Source of the DNA: CAJPQU01 sp052170475
Lineage (GTDB): Bacteria; Bacillota; Negativicutes; Selenomonadales; Selenomonadaceae
Reading direction: 5' to 3'
Assembly (NCBI GenBank): GCA_052170475.1
Contig: JBQNAL010000009.1
Span: 5,862-69,861, forward strand
DNA length: 64,000 nucleotides
The translations under genes and the position numbers were made by a program. Numbering within the stretch: the stretch's first letter is position 1; each line of letters begins with the position of its first letter. Shown here one piece after another: positions 42,914 to 51,672 of this stretch. The notes under the pieces are model-generated. The model was given only the letters and a program-made list of their open reading frames with translations, was not told the DNA's origin and ran no database searches.

Positions 42914-43378
42914 ATGGACGTTCTCATCAGCAGTTTTCCAGAAACGCTCGTTGTTCCCGATGAGATCGGTGCTGTCGTGAAATTGGCGGCGGAGAAGGTA
43001 GGGGAGATGTACGGCGTTTCCAAAGGGGAAGTGAGCGTGACCTTGACGGATGATGCGTATATTCGGACATTAAATCATCAGTACCGGCAGATGGATCGAC
43101 CTACCGATGTGCTTTCTTTCGCGCTGAACGAGGGGGCGGAGCCGGAAATTTTCGGCGGCTCGGACATCGATGTGTTGGGGGATATTGTCCTGTCCGTGGA
43201 ACGAGCCGAAGCGCAGGCGGCGGAATACGGACACAGCCTGCGGCGGGAGATCGCCTTTTTGACAGTACATGGGATGCTGCATTTGCTGGGCTATGATCAT
43301 ATCGAGGAAGCGGATCGACAGGAAATGGAACAAGAACAAAAAGCGGTCATGGACGCCTTGGGCATTTCGCGTGACTGA
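42914..43378 (+). CDS. ybeY: endoribonuclease YbeY (rRNA maturation)
   Basis: A 154-residue metal-dependent RNase. The zinc site HGMLHLLGYDH (H-x3-H-x5-H) and TDVLSFALNEG are conserved. It takes part in 16S rRNA 3' end maturation and ribosome quality control. ATG 42914 follows GGGAGGG; GTG 42890 is in frame without such a site. Confidence 0.95.
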   Translation: MDVLISSFPETLVVPDEIGAVVKLAAEKVGEMYGVSKGEVSVTLTDDAYIRTLNHQYRQMDRPTDVLSFALNEGAEPEIFGGSDIDVLGDIVLSVERAEAQAAEYGHSLRREIAFLTVHGMLHLLGYDHIEEADRQEMEQEQKAVMDALGISRD

Positions 43379-43392
43379 AAGAGGAGAAGCGT

Positions 43393-44283
43393 GTGGAAAA
43401 ACAGCATAAATCGGGGTCCGTCGCGGTCATTGGCCGTCCCAACGTGGGAAAATCGACCTTGATCAACAGCTTGATCGGTCAAAAGGTTGCCATTATGTCG
43501 GATAAACCGCAGACGACCCGCAATCGTATCCTGTGCATTTTAACGCAGCCGGATGCCCAGTTTGTCTTTTTGGATACGCCGGGGGTTCATAAACCGCTGC
43601 ACAAGTTAGGCGAGTATATGGCGCATGCGGTGGAGGAAACGCTGAAAGACGTCGATGCGATCCTTTTTGTGGCGGATGTCACGGAGAAATTTGGCCCTGG
43701 GGAACGCTTCATCATGGAGCGGCTCAAGGCGACGAAACGGCCGGTTCTCTTGGTTCTGAATAAGATGGATCGAATGGATGGGGAATCGGTGCTGCCCATC
43801 ATCGCCAATTATGCGGCGCAGTATGATTTTGCTGGGGTCGTTCCCCTTTCGGCGAAAGAAAAAAGGAACCTTGATGTTCTCTTGGACGAAATCAAAAAGT
43901 ATTTGCCGGAGGGGCCGTCGTACTATCCGGCCGACATGGTGACGGATCAGCCGGAGCGCCTCATCGCGGCGGAGATGGTGCGGGAAAAGGTGCTGGAGCT
44001 GACCCGAGACGAGGTACCCCACGCGGTGGCCGTGGAGGTGGAGGAGATGACGACGCGCCCTCGAGGCGACATCTACATCCGAGCGACCATTTATGTGGAG
44101 AGGGATTCGCAAAAGGGGATCGTCATCGGCAATCGCGGCGCCATGCTGCGGGAGATCGGACAGCGCGCTAGGCACGACATCGAGGTGATGGTGGGGACGA
44201 AGGTGTATCTCGATCTTTGGGTGAAGGTGCGTAAAGACTGGCGCAATCGCGACGCAGTTTTGAAAAGTTTGGGGTTCGAATGA
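43393..44283 (+). CDS. era: GTPase Era
   Basis: A 296-residue GTPase that binds the 16S rRNA 3' end in 30S assembly. G1 GRPNVGKS (14-21), DTPGVH, NKMD and SAKEKRNLD mark the GTPase part, and the KH domain has GIVIGNRGAMLREIGQRARHDIE. GTG 43393 follows GAGGAG. Confidence 0.97.
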   Translation: MEKQHKSGSVAVIGRPNVGKSTLINSLIGQKVAIMSDKPQTTRNRILCILTQPDAQFVFLDTPGVHKPLHKLGEYMAHAVEETLKDVDAILFVADVTEKFGPGERFIMERLKATKRPVLLVLNKMDRMDGESVLPIIANYAAQYDFAGVVPLSAKEKRNLDVLLDEIKKYLPEGPSYYPADMVTDQPERLIAAEMVREKVLELTRDEVPHAVAVEVEEMTTRPRGDIYIRATIYVERDSQKGIVIGNRGAMLREIGQRARHDIEVMVGTKVYLDLWVKVRKDWRNRDAVLKSLGFE

Positions 44284-44323
44284 TCGAGGAGTGCCTTTTT
44301 TCCGCAGGAAAGGCGGTGGACAG

Positions 44324-45070
44324 GTGGCACAATATACGACAGAAGCGGTCATATTGGGGGTGAAGAACTGGGGCGACGCAGATAAGATGCTCCAGTTTTT
44401 TTCTCGTGACCGAGGGAAAATTAAGGCGGCGGCATTTGGCTGCCGCCGGCCGAAAAGTGCGCTGGCCGGTTCCATGCAGATGTTCAATGTGGTGGAGCTT
44501 TCTTTAACAGAAGGCCATCGTGTCGATACGGTACGACAGGCGGTGATCTGTCGTCGGTTCCCGCATTTGGAAACGGATCTCACCGCTATGGCCTACGCTT
44601 CTTTTGTCGCGGAACTGCTCATCGAATTAGAACCCGAAGGGGAAGCCAACCGTCCTCTCTATGATTGGCTTTCCCCTGTCCTTTCGACCTTCGGGGAGCG
44701 CAATCCGCGACTGACGGCGCTGGCGGCCGGCTATCAGCTCATGGCGTTTGCCGGCGTCGGCAGCAAATATGAGGGGTGTATTCGCTGCGGCCGAGACATC
44801 GAGGGCGACGCTTTTTTGTCAACGGCCGATGGAGGCGTTCTCTGCCCGAATTGCGCCCCATCAAGTTCTTCTGTCCAGCCCTTTTCCGCCGCACAGCGCA
44901 CCATTTGCATGACGTTGGCATCTTTGAATTGGGTACACCCGATGCCCTTTCGGGTGAAGCGGGAGGAACTGCTGGAAGCGGAAGAGATTCTTCTCTCCAG
45001 TTTGAGGCAGCTTTTAGGGAAAGAGTTAAAATCCTTGGCCTTCATTCGCCAGTTGGGCGCTTCCGCATGA
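44324..45070 (+). CDS. recO: DNA repair protein RecO
   Basis: A 248-residue recombination mediator that loads RecA with RecR. The N-terminal OB fold starts at TTEAVILGVKNWGDADKML, followed by FGCRRPKSALAGSMQMF. A zinc-binding four-cysteine motif is visible as CIRCGRD and CPNC. GTG 44324 is used; upstream in-frame starts near 44291 lack a ribosome site. It ends the phoH cluster. Confidence 0.93.
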   Translation: MAQYTTEAVILGVKNWGDADKMLQFFSRDRGKIKAAAFGCRRPKSALAGSMQMFNVVELSLTEGHRVDTVRQAVICRRFPHLETDLTAMAYASFVAELLIELEPEGEANRPLYDWLSPVLSTFGERNPRLTALAAGYQLMAFAGVGSKYEGCIRCGRDIEGDAFLSTADGGVLCPNCAPSSSSVQPFSAAQRTICMTLASLNWVHPMPFRVKREELLEAEEILLSSLRQLLGKELKSLAFIRQLGASA

Positions 45071-45172
45071 TGCTGCAGTGTGCCGGTGGCCATTGCCGTA
45101 GGAGAAAACGTGTCGGGGTGTTCCTGTATGGCTAAAGATGACGGCCTGCGTCGAAAATTTCCTTAAATGAGG

Positions 45173-45201
45173 TTGACAAATAGAGGGGATACTGACATAA
45201 T
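45173..45201 (+). promoter_or_regulatory. promoter of the ilvC transcript
   Basis: TTGACA (45173-45178), 17-base spacer, CATAAT (45196-45201), just before the T-box leader. Confidence 0.75.
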
Positions 45202-45207
45202 GAGTAC

Positions 45208-45495
45208 ATGTTTACAATCATTTGCCGTTTGGCAGGTGAAGGGAAATGGCCATGAACGGGATAAAGTCCATCTGGGAAACCTTAGAGAGAGCCGTCGGTA
45301 GGTGGGAGACGGCAGGTGAGGAGGGACGACATCGCCCGGGAGCTTTCGCGCTGAAATGGTGCTTCGTAGGCGCGGACGTGACTCAGCGTTAATGAGAGCC
45401 AGCGATGGCGATGAGCAGAATGCAGGGTGGTACCGCGAGACTTCGCCCCTGCTGCCGACCAAAGGGGGTGGGCAGCAGGGGCTTTTTGTTTTTGC
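45208..45495 (+). promoter_or_regulatory. T-box riboswitch upstream of ilvC, apparent Ile (AUC) specifier
   Basis: The T-box sequence AGGGTGGTACCGCG (45424-45437) is exact. The stem I apex has AGAGAG and GGTGGGAG between GCCGTC and GACGGC. The specifier loop can be drawn between CGGG/CCCG (45257-45260, 45335-45338) and GTCC/GGAC (45266-45269, 45324-45327). The 3' side then reads GAC-ATC-G, placing ATC (Ile) at 45331-45333 as specifier. The terminator pairs 45445-45456 with 45471-45482 (12 bases) and ends in a T run. Uncharged tRNA-Ile would favour antitermination. It fills most of the roughly 490-base gap before ilvC. Confidence 0.93.
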
Positions 45496-45558
45496 GGAGG
45501 CTGTGCTTTTATGGGCAGCATAAGGAAAGAGTAGACGAGGGAGAGAGGAGAAACAGGT

Positions 45559-46572
45559 ATGGCAAAGACGTATTACGATCAGGATGTCAATTGGGAGGTC
45601 ATCAAGAATAAAACGGTGGCCATTATTGGCTACGGCAGCCAGGGACACGCCCATGCGCTAAACCTCAAGGATAGCGGGGTTCGTGTGGTGATCGGCCTCT
45701 ACGAGGGGAGTAAATCCAAGTCCGCCGCTGAGTCGCACGGCCTTACGGTGCTGCCGGTGGGAGAAGCGGTCAAAGAAGCCGATGTCACCATGGTTTTGAT
45801 TCCGGACGAAAAGCAGGCAGATGTCTATCGCGATGAAATCGGGCCGAACCTCAAAGCCGGCAGTGCGTTGGCCTTTGCGCACGGCTTCAATATCCATTTC
45901 AAACAGATTGTACCGCCGAAGGACATCGATGTGTTCATGGTGGCGCCTAAGGGCCCCGGGCATCTCGTCCGCCGTACCTTCACGGAGGGGAGCGGTGTGC
46001 CGGACGTCTTCGCGGTGGAGCAGGACGCGACGGGGAATGGGTTTGAGTTGGCTTTGGCCTATGCGAAAGGGATCGGCGGCACGCGAGCCGGTGTCATTCA
46101 GACGACTTTTAAGGACGAGACGGAAACCGATCTCTTTGGCGAGCAGTGCGTTCTCTGCGGCGGGATCACGTCCCTCATTACGGCGGGCTTTGAAACGCTG
46201 GTAGAGGCCGGGTACCCACCGGAGATGGCGTATTTTGAGTGCTTCCACGAGATGAAGCTCATCGTCGACCTGATGTACGAGGGCGGCATGGAGAAGATGC
46301 GCCGGTCGATCTCCGATACGGCAGAATACGGCGATTACATGGTGGGGCCGCGCATCGTTACCGCTGAGGCCAAGGCGGCGATGAAGAAAGCGCTCACGGA
46401 GATTCAGGATGGCACCTTTGCCCGAAATTGGCTCTTGGAAAATCGGGCGGCGGGGCGAGCCAATTTCTTAGCGCAACGTCGGCTCCATGGGGAACACCCC
46501 ATCGAAAAGGTGGGACGGGAGCTGCGGGGGATGATGCCATGGCTCAAAGGGCAGGATAAGTTAGAGTTTTAA
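45559..46572 (+). CDS. ilvC: ketol-acid reductoisomerase (NADP+)
   Basis: A 337-residue class I enzyme of valine, leucine and isoleucine synthesis. The nucleotide loop GYGSQGHAHALNLKDSG, MVAPKGPGH, the metal ligands in QTTFKDETETDLFGEQ and FECFHEMKLIVDL are all present. The ribosome site is GGGAGAGAGGAG, a little far from ATG 45559. Expression is under the T-box. Confidence 0.97.
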   Translation: MAKTYYDQDVNWEVIKNKTVAIIGYGSQGHAHALNLKDSGVRVVIGLYEGSKSKSAAESHGLTVLPVGEAVKEADVTMVLIPDEKQADVYRDEIGPNLKAGSALAFAHGFNIHFKQIVPPKDIDVFMVAPKGPGHLVRRTFTEGSGVPDVFAVEQDATGNGFELALAYAKGIGGTRAGVIQTTFKDETETDLFGEQCVLCGGITSLITAGFETLVEAGYPPEMAYFECFHEMKLIVDLMYEGGMEKMRRSISDTAEYGDYMVGPRIVTAEAKAAMKKALTEIQDGTFARNWLLENRAAGRANFLAQRRLHGEHPIEKVGRELRGMMPWLKGQDKLEF

Positions 46573-46599
46573 GGCGCGTTTGCGTCTGCCTATATGGAT

Positions 46600-46640
46600 C
46601 GGTTTGTCCTCGTCGCTGGGGACAAGCCGATTTGTCGTAT
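46600..46640 (+). terminator. possible weak terminator after ilvC
   Basis: CGGTTTGTCC (46600-46609) pairs with GGACAAGCCG (46620-46629) with one G-U pair around a 10-base loop, followed only by ATTTGTCG. It may allow read-through into leuC. Confidence 0.45.
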
Positions 46641-46706
46641 GGAACGTGAATATGCGCCATGAGCCTTTCTTGCAGCGAGGGCAGCGGGCGTTATGAGGTG
46701 ATGTGG

Positions 46707-47972
46707 ATGGGCATGAATATGACAGAGAAGATTTTGGCGCGCCATGCGGGGCGGACTTCCGTAGCGGCGGGGGATCTGATCATCTGTGATTTGGATATGG
46801 TGCTGGCGAATGATATTACCGCACCGCCGGGGATTCAGGAATTAGAGAAAATGGGGCGTCCCCCCTTTGATAACACAAAGATTGCCTTGGTGCCGGATCA
46901 TTTTACGCCCAATAAGGATATGAAAACAGCGGCACTGACGAAGATCGTACGGGACTTTGCACGAAAATATCACATCGTCCATTATTTTGAGGTAGGGCAG
47001 GATGCGGGCATCGAGCATGTCATTCTTCCGGATAAGGGATTGGTGGGTCCTGGGATGCTGACCATTGGGGCGGATTCTCACACCTGCACTTACGGCGCAG
47101 TCAATGGTTTTGCCACTGGGGTAGGGACGACGGATTTAGCTGTGGCTATGGCGACGGGCAAGGCGTGGTTTAAGGTTCCGGCAGCCATTCGGGTGGAGCT
47201 GACGGGGGAAAAGCCCCAAGGGATCAATGGAAAAGATGTGATTTTGACGCTGATCGGTGAGATCGGTGTGGACGGCGCTCTCTATCAGACCTTGGAATTT
47301 ACGGGGGATGGTGTGGCTTCGCTTTCCATGACGGATCGTTTCACGATCGCAAACATGGCCATTGAGGCGGGGGGGAAGAACGGCATTTTCCCCTTCGATG
47401 AAGAAACGCGTTCCTATGTGGAAGGGCGGATGAAGACGCCCTATACGCCGGTAGCTTCCGATCCAGACGCCGCATATGTCCGCACGATTCAGATTGATCT
47501 TTCACGGCTGGAGCCGGTGGTGGCTTTTCCGCATTTGCCAGGGAATACGAAGCGCGTTGCGGAGATCGGGGAGATTCCCATTCATCAGGTGGTCATTGGT
47601 TCCTGTACCAATGGGCGCTTAGAAGATTTGGCTATCGCCGCGGATATTTTGCGCGGGAGAAAGGTACACCCCGACGTTCGATGTATCGTTATCCCCGGAA
47701 GTCAGCAGGTCTATTTAGACGCCATGGAGGCGGGCTACTTGCGGACGTTTGTGGAGGCGGGGGCGGCGGTGTCGGCGCCCACGTGTGGACCTTGCATGGG
47801 CGGTCACATGGGTATCTTGGCGGCGGGCGAGCGCTGCGTTTCCACGACCAATCGAAATTTTCGCGGACGGATGGGGCATGTGGACAGCGAGGTGTACTTG
47901 GCGGGGCCCCATGTGGCGGCGGCCAGCGCGGTTTTGGGGCGGATCGCGGCACCACAGGAGGTGAGGGAATGA
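46707..47972 (+). CDS. leuC: 3-isopropylmalate dehydratase, large subunit
   Basis: A 421-residue aconitase-family subunit of the short (homoaconitase-like) class. It shows DHFTPNKDMKTAA, IGADSHTCTYGAVN, the Fe-S cysteines in VIGSCTNGR and APTCGPCMG, and TNRNFRGRMGH. It isomerises 2- to 3-isopropylmalate in leucine synthesis. Several in-frame starts exist (46659, 46701, 46707, 46713, 46719). ATG 46707 gives MGMNMTEKIL, the usual family start, behind GAGGTG. Confidence 0.95.
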   Translation: MGMNMTEKILARHAGRTSVAAGDLIICDLDMVLANDITAPPGIQELEKMGRPPFDNTKIALVPDHFTPNKDMKTAALTKIVRDFARKYHIVHYFEVGQDAGIEHVILPDKGLVGPGMLTIGADSHTCTYGAVNGFATGVGTTDLAVAMATGKAWFKVPAAIRVELTGEKPQGINGKDVILTLIGEIGVDGALYQTLEFTGDGVASLSMTDRFTIANMAIEAGGKNGIFPFDEETRSYVEGRMKTPYTPVASDPDAAYVRTIQIDLSRLEPVVAFPHLPGNTKRVAEIGEIPIHQVVIGSCTNGRLEDLAIAADILRGRKVHPDVRCIVIPGSQQVYLDAMEAGYLRTFVEAGAAVSAPTCGPCMGGHMGILAAGERCVSTTNRNFRGRMGHVDSEVYLAGPHVAAASAVLGRIAAPQEVRE

Positions 47973-48466
47973 ACATGGAAGGAAAAGTCTGGCGCTACGG
48001 CGATCATGTGGATACGGATGTCATCATTCCGGCGCGGTACTTAAACAGCTTTGATCCGGCGGAGTTAGCCTCCCACTGCATGGTGGATCTCGATCCTACC
48101 TTCAGCCAACAAGTGCAGACGGGGGATATCATCGTCGGCGGCAAAAATTTTGGCTGCGGATCTTCGCGGGAACACGCGCCCATCGCCATTCAGGCATCGG
48201 GGGTGCCGGTGGTGGTGGCGGACAGTTTTGCCCGCATCTTCTATCGAAACGGGATCAATATCGGTCTGCCTCTCTTGGAGATCGGAGCCGAAGTGGAAAA
48301 AATCAAGGCGGGCGATAGGCTGCGGGTGAATACGGCGACGGGTGTCATTGAGAACGTCACCACCGGCGACGTTTTTCAGGCGCATCCCCTGCCGGGATTC
48401 GTGCAGGAGATTGCCCGCGCCGGAGGCTTGATCCCGTATATCCAAAAGAACATGAAGGCCGAGTGA
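47969..48466 (+). CDS. leuD: 3-isopropylmalate dehydratase, small subunit
   Basis: A 165-residue swivel-domain subunit. HVDTDVIIPARYL, VGGKNFGCGSSREHAPIAI and ADSFARIFYRN define it. ATG 47969 overlaps the leuC stop by four bases behind GGAGGTGAGGG. A second ATG (MEGKVW) is two codons inside. Confidence 0.96.
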   Translation: MNMEGKVWRYGDHVDTDVIIPARYLNSFDPAELASHCMVDLDPTFSQQVQTGDIIVGGKNFGCGSSREHAPIAIQASGVPVVVADSFARIFYRNGINIGLPLLEIGAEVEKIKAGDRLRVNTATGVIENVTTGDVFQAHPLPGFVQEIARAGGLIPYIQKNMKAE

Positions 48467-48482
48467 GGAGTGTGTTTAGAGG

Positions 48483-49547
48483 ATGTCGAAGAAAATCGTT
48501 GTCATTCCCGGCGATGGGATCGGGGACGAGATCACGGCGGCGGCGGTGACCGTTCTCCAAAAAGCTGCCGAAAAATTTTCGCTGGATTTACGCTATGAAT
48601 ATCATGACGCCGGAGGTACGGCCTACGATAAGTATGGAACGCCCCTGCCGGAGACGACGGCAGCGGCGGCGAAGGCCTCGGATGGGGTGCTGTTTGGCGC
48701 GGTGGGGGGGACGCAATGGGACGACGTGGCGCCTACGTTTCGGCCGGAGCAAGCGATTTTAGGTCTGCGAAAACATTTAGGTCTTTATGCCAATCTTCGG
48801 CCCGTGAAAGTGGCGGACGCGCTGCGGGAATATTCGCCCTTAAAGCCGGAATTGGTGCAGGGGGTGGATATTCTCATCGTGCGGGAACTCATCGGCGGCA
48901 TTTATTTCGGCGACCGCTGCGAGTCCGAGCTACATGAGGGGGTGGAACGGGCTTGGGACTTGGAAAATTATTCCGTGCCGGAGGTGGAGCGCATCGCCCG
49001 GCTGGCGTTTGACGCCGCCCGGGGACGGCGGGGCAAGGTGACCTCCGTCGATAAGGCCAATGTCTTGGCGACGTCACGCCTTTGGCGGCGGACGGTGACG
49101 AAGGTGGCGAAAGAGTATCCCGACGTTTCGTTGGAACATCTCTATGTGGATAACTGTGCGATGCAGTTAGCTTTGCGGCCGACGCAGTTTGACGTCATCT
49201 GCACGGGAAATTTGTTCGGCGATATTTTAAGCGACGAAGCGGCCGTCATCGGCGGCTCCATCGGGATGATGCCCAGCGCCAGCATCGGAACCTACGCAAG
49301 CCTATACGAGCCGATCCACGGCTCGGCACCGGATATTGCCGGGCAGGGGATCGCCAATCCCATCGGAACGATCCTGTCCGCCGCCCTGCTGCTCCGCTAT
49401 TCGCTGCAGGAAGAGAAGGCGGCGCGGGCGATTGAGGAGGCCTCTGCCGCCGCCTTGACCGAATACCGTACCGCCGATGTATGGAAAGAAGGATTTAAGA
49501 GAGCCGATACCGAAACCATGACCAGAGCCATCGCCTCATGCCTTTGA
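48483..49547 (+). CDS. leuB: 3-isopropylmalate dehydrogenase
   Basis: A 354-residue NAD-dependent beta-decarboxylating dehydrogenase. VIPGDGIGDEIT, LLFGAVGG-like VLFGAVGGTQWDD, RELIGGIYFGDR, DKANVLATSRLWR, and the NAD signature NLFGDILSDEAAVIGGSIGMMPSAS are conserved. leuA is not present in the window. A modest hairpin (CGCCTC/GAGGCG, 49532-49557, then GTTTTA) overlaps the gene end and may terminate. Confidence 0.96.
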   Translation: MSKKIVVIPGDGIGDEITAAAVTVLQKAAEKFSLDLRYEYHDAGGTAYDKYGTPLPETTAAAAKASDGVLFGAVGGTQWDDVAPTFRPEQAILGLRKHLGLYANLRPVKVADALREYSPLKPELVQGVDILIVRELIGGIYFGDRCESELHEGVERAWDLENYSVPEVERIARLAFDAARGRRGKVTSVDKANVLATSRLWRRTVTKVAKEYPDVSLEHLYVDNCAMQLALRPTQFDVICTGNLFGDILSDEAAVIGGSIGMMPSASIGTYASLYEPIHGSAPDIAGQGIANPIGTILSAALLLRYSLQEEKAARAIEEASAAALTEYRTADVWKEGFKRADTETMTRAIASCL

Positions 49548-49656
49548 CTAAGAGGCGTTTTACCGAAGTCGGTTTATTGAGGCGAAGACGATGCTAAAAT
49601 GACGGTGTTGCATGTAGCCGTACTTTCTTAGATTTAGGCAAATGAGAGGGATAGGC

Positions 49657-50706
49657 ATGACGGAGATTTTGGTGGGAGATCGGCTGGCTCGGATCTTGAT
49701 CGTAGATGACGATGCGCCGGATCGAAGGGTCTTGGGGGCGGCGTTTCGCCATCGAGCCATGGTGCAAAAGATGGGGGTTCCCTCTGAGGCGCTTCGATGG
49801 CTGCAAACGAATATGGTCGATGTCATTCTCCTGGAATATGACATGGTGGAGATGGACGGACTCACCGTGTTGAAGAGCTTGCAGGAAGATGAGCAACTGC
49901 GGCAGATTCCCGTGATTTTGTTGGCAGATGATTCGCGAAGCGAACTGCACGCCACGGAGGAGGGCATTGCCTGCGGGGCGGCGGATTTCCTTCGCAAGCC
50001 GTTTTTGCCTTCCGTGGCAAGGCTGCGGGTGCGGCGGGTCTTGCAGTTTGATTATTTGCAGCGCCATCTCAAAGACGAAGTACAGCGCCAGACCGCGTTG
50101 GCGGAGAAGCGCCGCGCCGACAGTGAAAAAATGTTTCAGGAGATGGTGCTGGCCTTGGCTAAGACCATCGACGCCAAGGATGCGTACACGATGGGACATT
50201 CTCAGCGGGTGGCCACCTACGCCCGTGAGATTGCGCGGCGAAGCGGCGAAGGGCGCCAGCGGCAGGACGAAATTTATCAGATGGGTCTCCTGCACGACAT
50301 CGGGAAAATCGGGGTTCCCCATGAAATTATCAATAAAGTCGCCCGCTTGACGGATGAAGAGTATAAAATCATTAAATCCCATACGACGGTGGGGGCAAAG
50401 ATATTGGAAATGATCACCTCGTTTCCCATACTTTGCCAAGGGGCGTGGAGCCATCACGAACGCTACGATGGCCGGGGGTATCCGGCAGGACTGGCGGGGG
50501 AAGAGATTCCTCTTCCCGCGCGGATCATCGCGGTTGCCGACTCCTACGATGCCATGACCTCTACCCGCAGCTATCGAGCACGGATGCCCCAAGCCGCCGT
50601 TCGGGCAGAGATCGAAAAGGGCAAGGGCAAGCAGTTCGATCCCGTCTTTGCCGACATCATGCTGCAAATGATGGACGAGGATACAGCCTATGAAATGCAT
50701 GATTGA
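49657..50706 (+). CDS. HD-GYP response regulator with Glu in place of the phospho-acceptor Asp
   Basis: A 349-residue RpfG-like two-domain protein. The receiver domain (about 10-130) has the acidic pocket D17-D19, the conserved Lys K114 (FLRKPF), but the acceptor position in VILLEYDMVEMDG is E60, and the usual Pro after it is missing. After a helical linker comes a complete HD-GYP domain: H181, H213-D214 (LLHDIGKIGVP), H266-H267-E268 and DGRGYP, then ADSYDAMTSTRSYR. HD-GYP domains hydrolyse cyclic di-GMP or related dinucleotides. ATG 49657 follows GAGAGGG; ATG 49642 lacks a site. No histidine kinase is adjacent. Confidence 0.88.
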   Translation: MTEILVGDRLARILIVDDDAPDRRVLGAAFRHRAMVQKMGVPSEALRWLQTNMVDVILLEYDMVEMDGLTVLKSLQEDEQLRQIPVILLADDSRSELHATEEGIACGAADFLRKPFLPSVARLRVRRVLQFDYLQRHLKDEVQRQTALAEKRRADSEKMFQEMVLALAKTIDAKDAYTMGHSQRVATYAREIARRSGEGRQRQDEIYQMGLLHDIGKIGVPHEIINKVARLTDEEYKIIKSHTTVGAKILEMITSFPILCQGAWSHHERYDGRGYPAGLAGEEIPLPARIIAVADSYDAMTSTRSYRARMPQAAVRAEIEKGKGKQFDPVFADIMLQMMDEDTAYEMHD

Positions 50707-50787
50707 GCGTGCGGGAGGTTTCGTTTGTGTCGCGAGAGGTGCGGCTTTCTGTATGGAAATTGTACGGATGGAGCGGGAGGATAGGCG

Positions 50788-51660
50788 ATGATAAAAAAAG
50801 GGATCATCTTGGCAGGGGGATCGGGCACTCGGCTCTATCCCTTGACGAAGGTGGTTTCCAAGCAGCTGATGCCGGTCTACGACAAGCCGATGGTCTATTA
50901 TCCGCTGTCGGTGCTTCTCTTGGCGGGCATTGAAGATATTTTGGTGATTGCCACGCCCCACGATATCCACAATTTTCAGCTTCTCTTGGAGGACGGCCAT
51001 CAATGGGGCATTTCGATTTCCTATGCCGTGCAGCCCAGCCCCGACGGTTTGGCACAGGCGTTTTTGATCGGTGAAGAGTTCATCGCCGGAGAGGGCTGCG
51101 CGCTTGTCTTAGGGGATAATATTTTTTACGGTGCCGATTTGGCGGTCGCTTTACAGCGTGCGGCGCGGCAGGACGAGGGCGCGACGGTATTCGCTTACTA
51201 TGTGCGGGAGCCGGAGCGATATGGCGTCGTAGAGTTCGCGCCCGATGGCCGCGCCGTGCGGTTGGAGGAAAAACCAAAGCACCCCCGATCCAATTTTGCC
51301 GTGACGGGGCTTTATTTTTATGACGCCAATATCGTGGACATTGCACGCACCATCAAGCCGTCCCCGCGGGGGGAACTCGAGATCACGGATGTGAACAAGG
51401 CCTATTTGGCGGCAGGGACTTTGCGGGTGGAAAAAATGAGGCGCGGCTGCGCTTGGCTTGACACGGGAACGCATGAGTCGCTTTTGCAGGCGGCGTCCTT
51501 CGTGCAGACGATCCAAGCGCGGCAGGGGCTTAAGATCGCTTGTGTCGAAGAGGTCGCCTATCGCATGGGGCTGATCGACAAGGCGCAGGTAAAGCGCTTG
51601 GCCGAGCCGCTGAAAAAGAACGAATACGGTCAATATTTGCTTCAAATACTGCAAGAATAG
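50788..51660 (+). CDS. rfbA: glucose-1-phosphate thymidylyltransferase
   Basis: A 290-residue nucleotidyltransferase forming dTDP-glucose for rhamnose and other deoxysugars. GIILAGGSGTRLYPLTKVVSKQL, MPVYDKPMVYYPLS, VLGDNIFYG and AWLDTGTHESLL are diagnostic. ATG 50788 is placed after GGGAGGATAGGCG. Confidence 0.96.
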   Translation: MIKKGIILAGGSGTRLYPLTKVVSKQLMPVYDKPMVYYPLSVLLLAGIEDILVIATPHDIHNFQLLLEDGHQWGISISYAVQPSPDGLAQAFLIGEEFIAGEGCALVLGDNIFYGADLAVALQRAARQDEGATVFAYYVREPERYGVVEFAPDGRAVRLEEKPKHPRSNFAVTGLYFYDANIVDIARTIKPSPRGELEITDVNKAYLAAGTLRVEKMRRGCAWLDTGTHESLLQAASFVQTIQARQGLKIACVEEVAYRMGLIDKAQVKRLAEPLKKNEYGQYLLQILQE

Positions 51661-51672
51661 CGGGGATAGGTT

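Noticed and set aside
44270..44290. GGGGTTCGAATGAT at the end of era, resembling a tRNA T-arm
   Set aside because: No acceptor or anticodon stems surround it; it is the era C-terminus.
45110..45166. An 18-codon ORF before the ilvC promoter (GTG start, GGAG upstream)
   Set aside because: Too short and without repeated leucine, valine or isoleucine codons; it lies before the promoter, so it cannot be a leader peptide of ilvC.
49594..51003. A 469-codon minus-strand frame opposite the HD-GYP gene
   Set aside because: It spans two real plus-strand genes and their gap, and has no motif.
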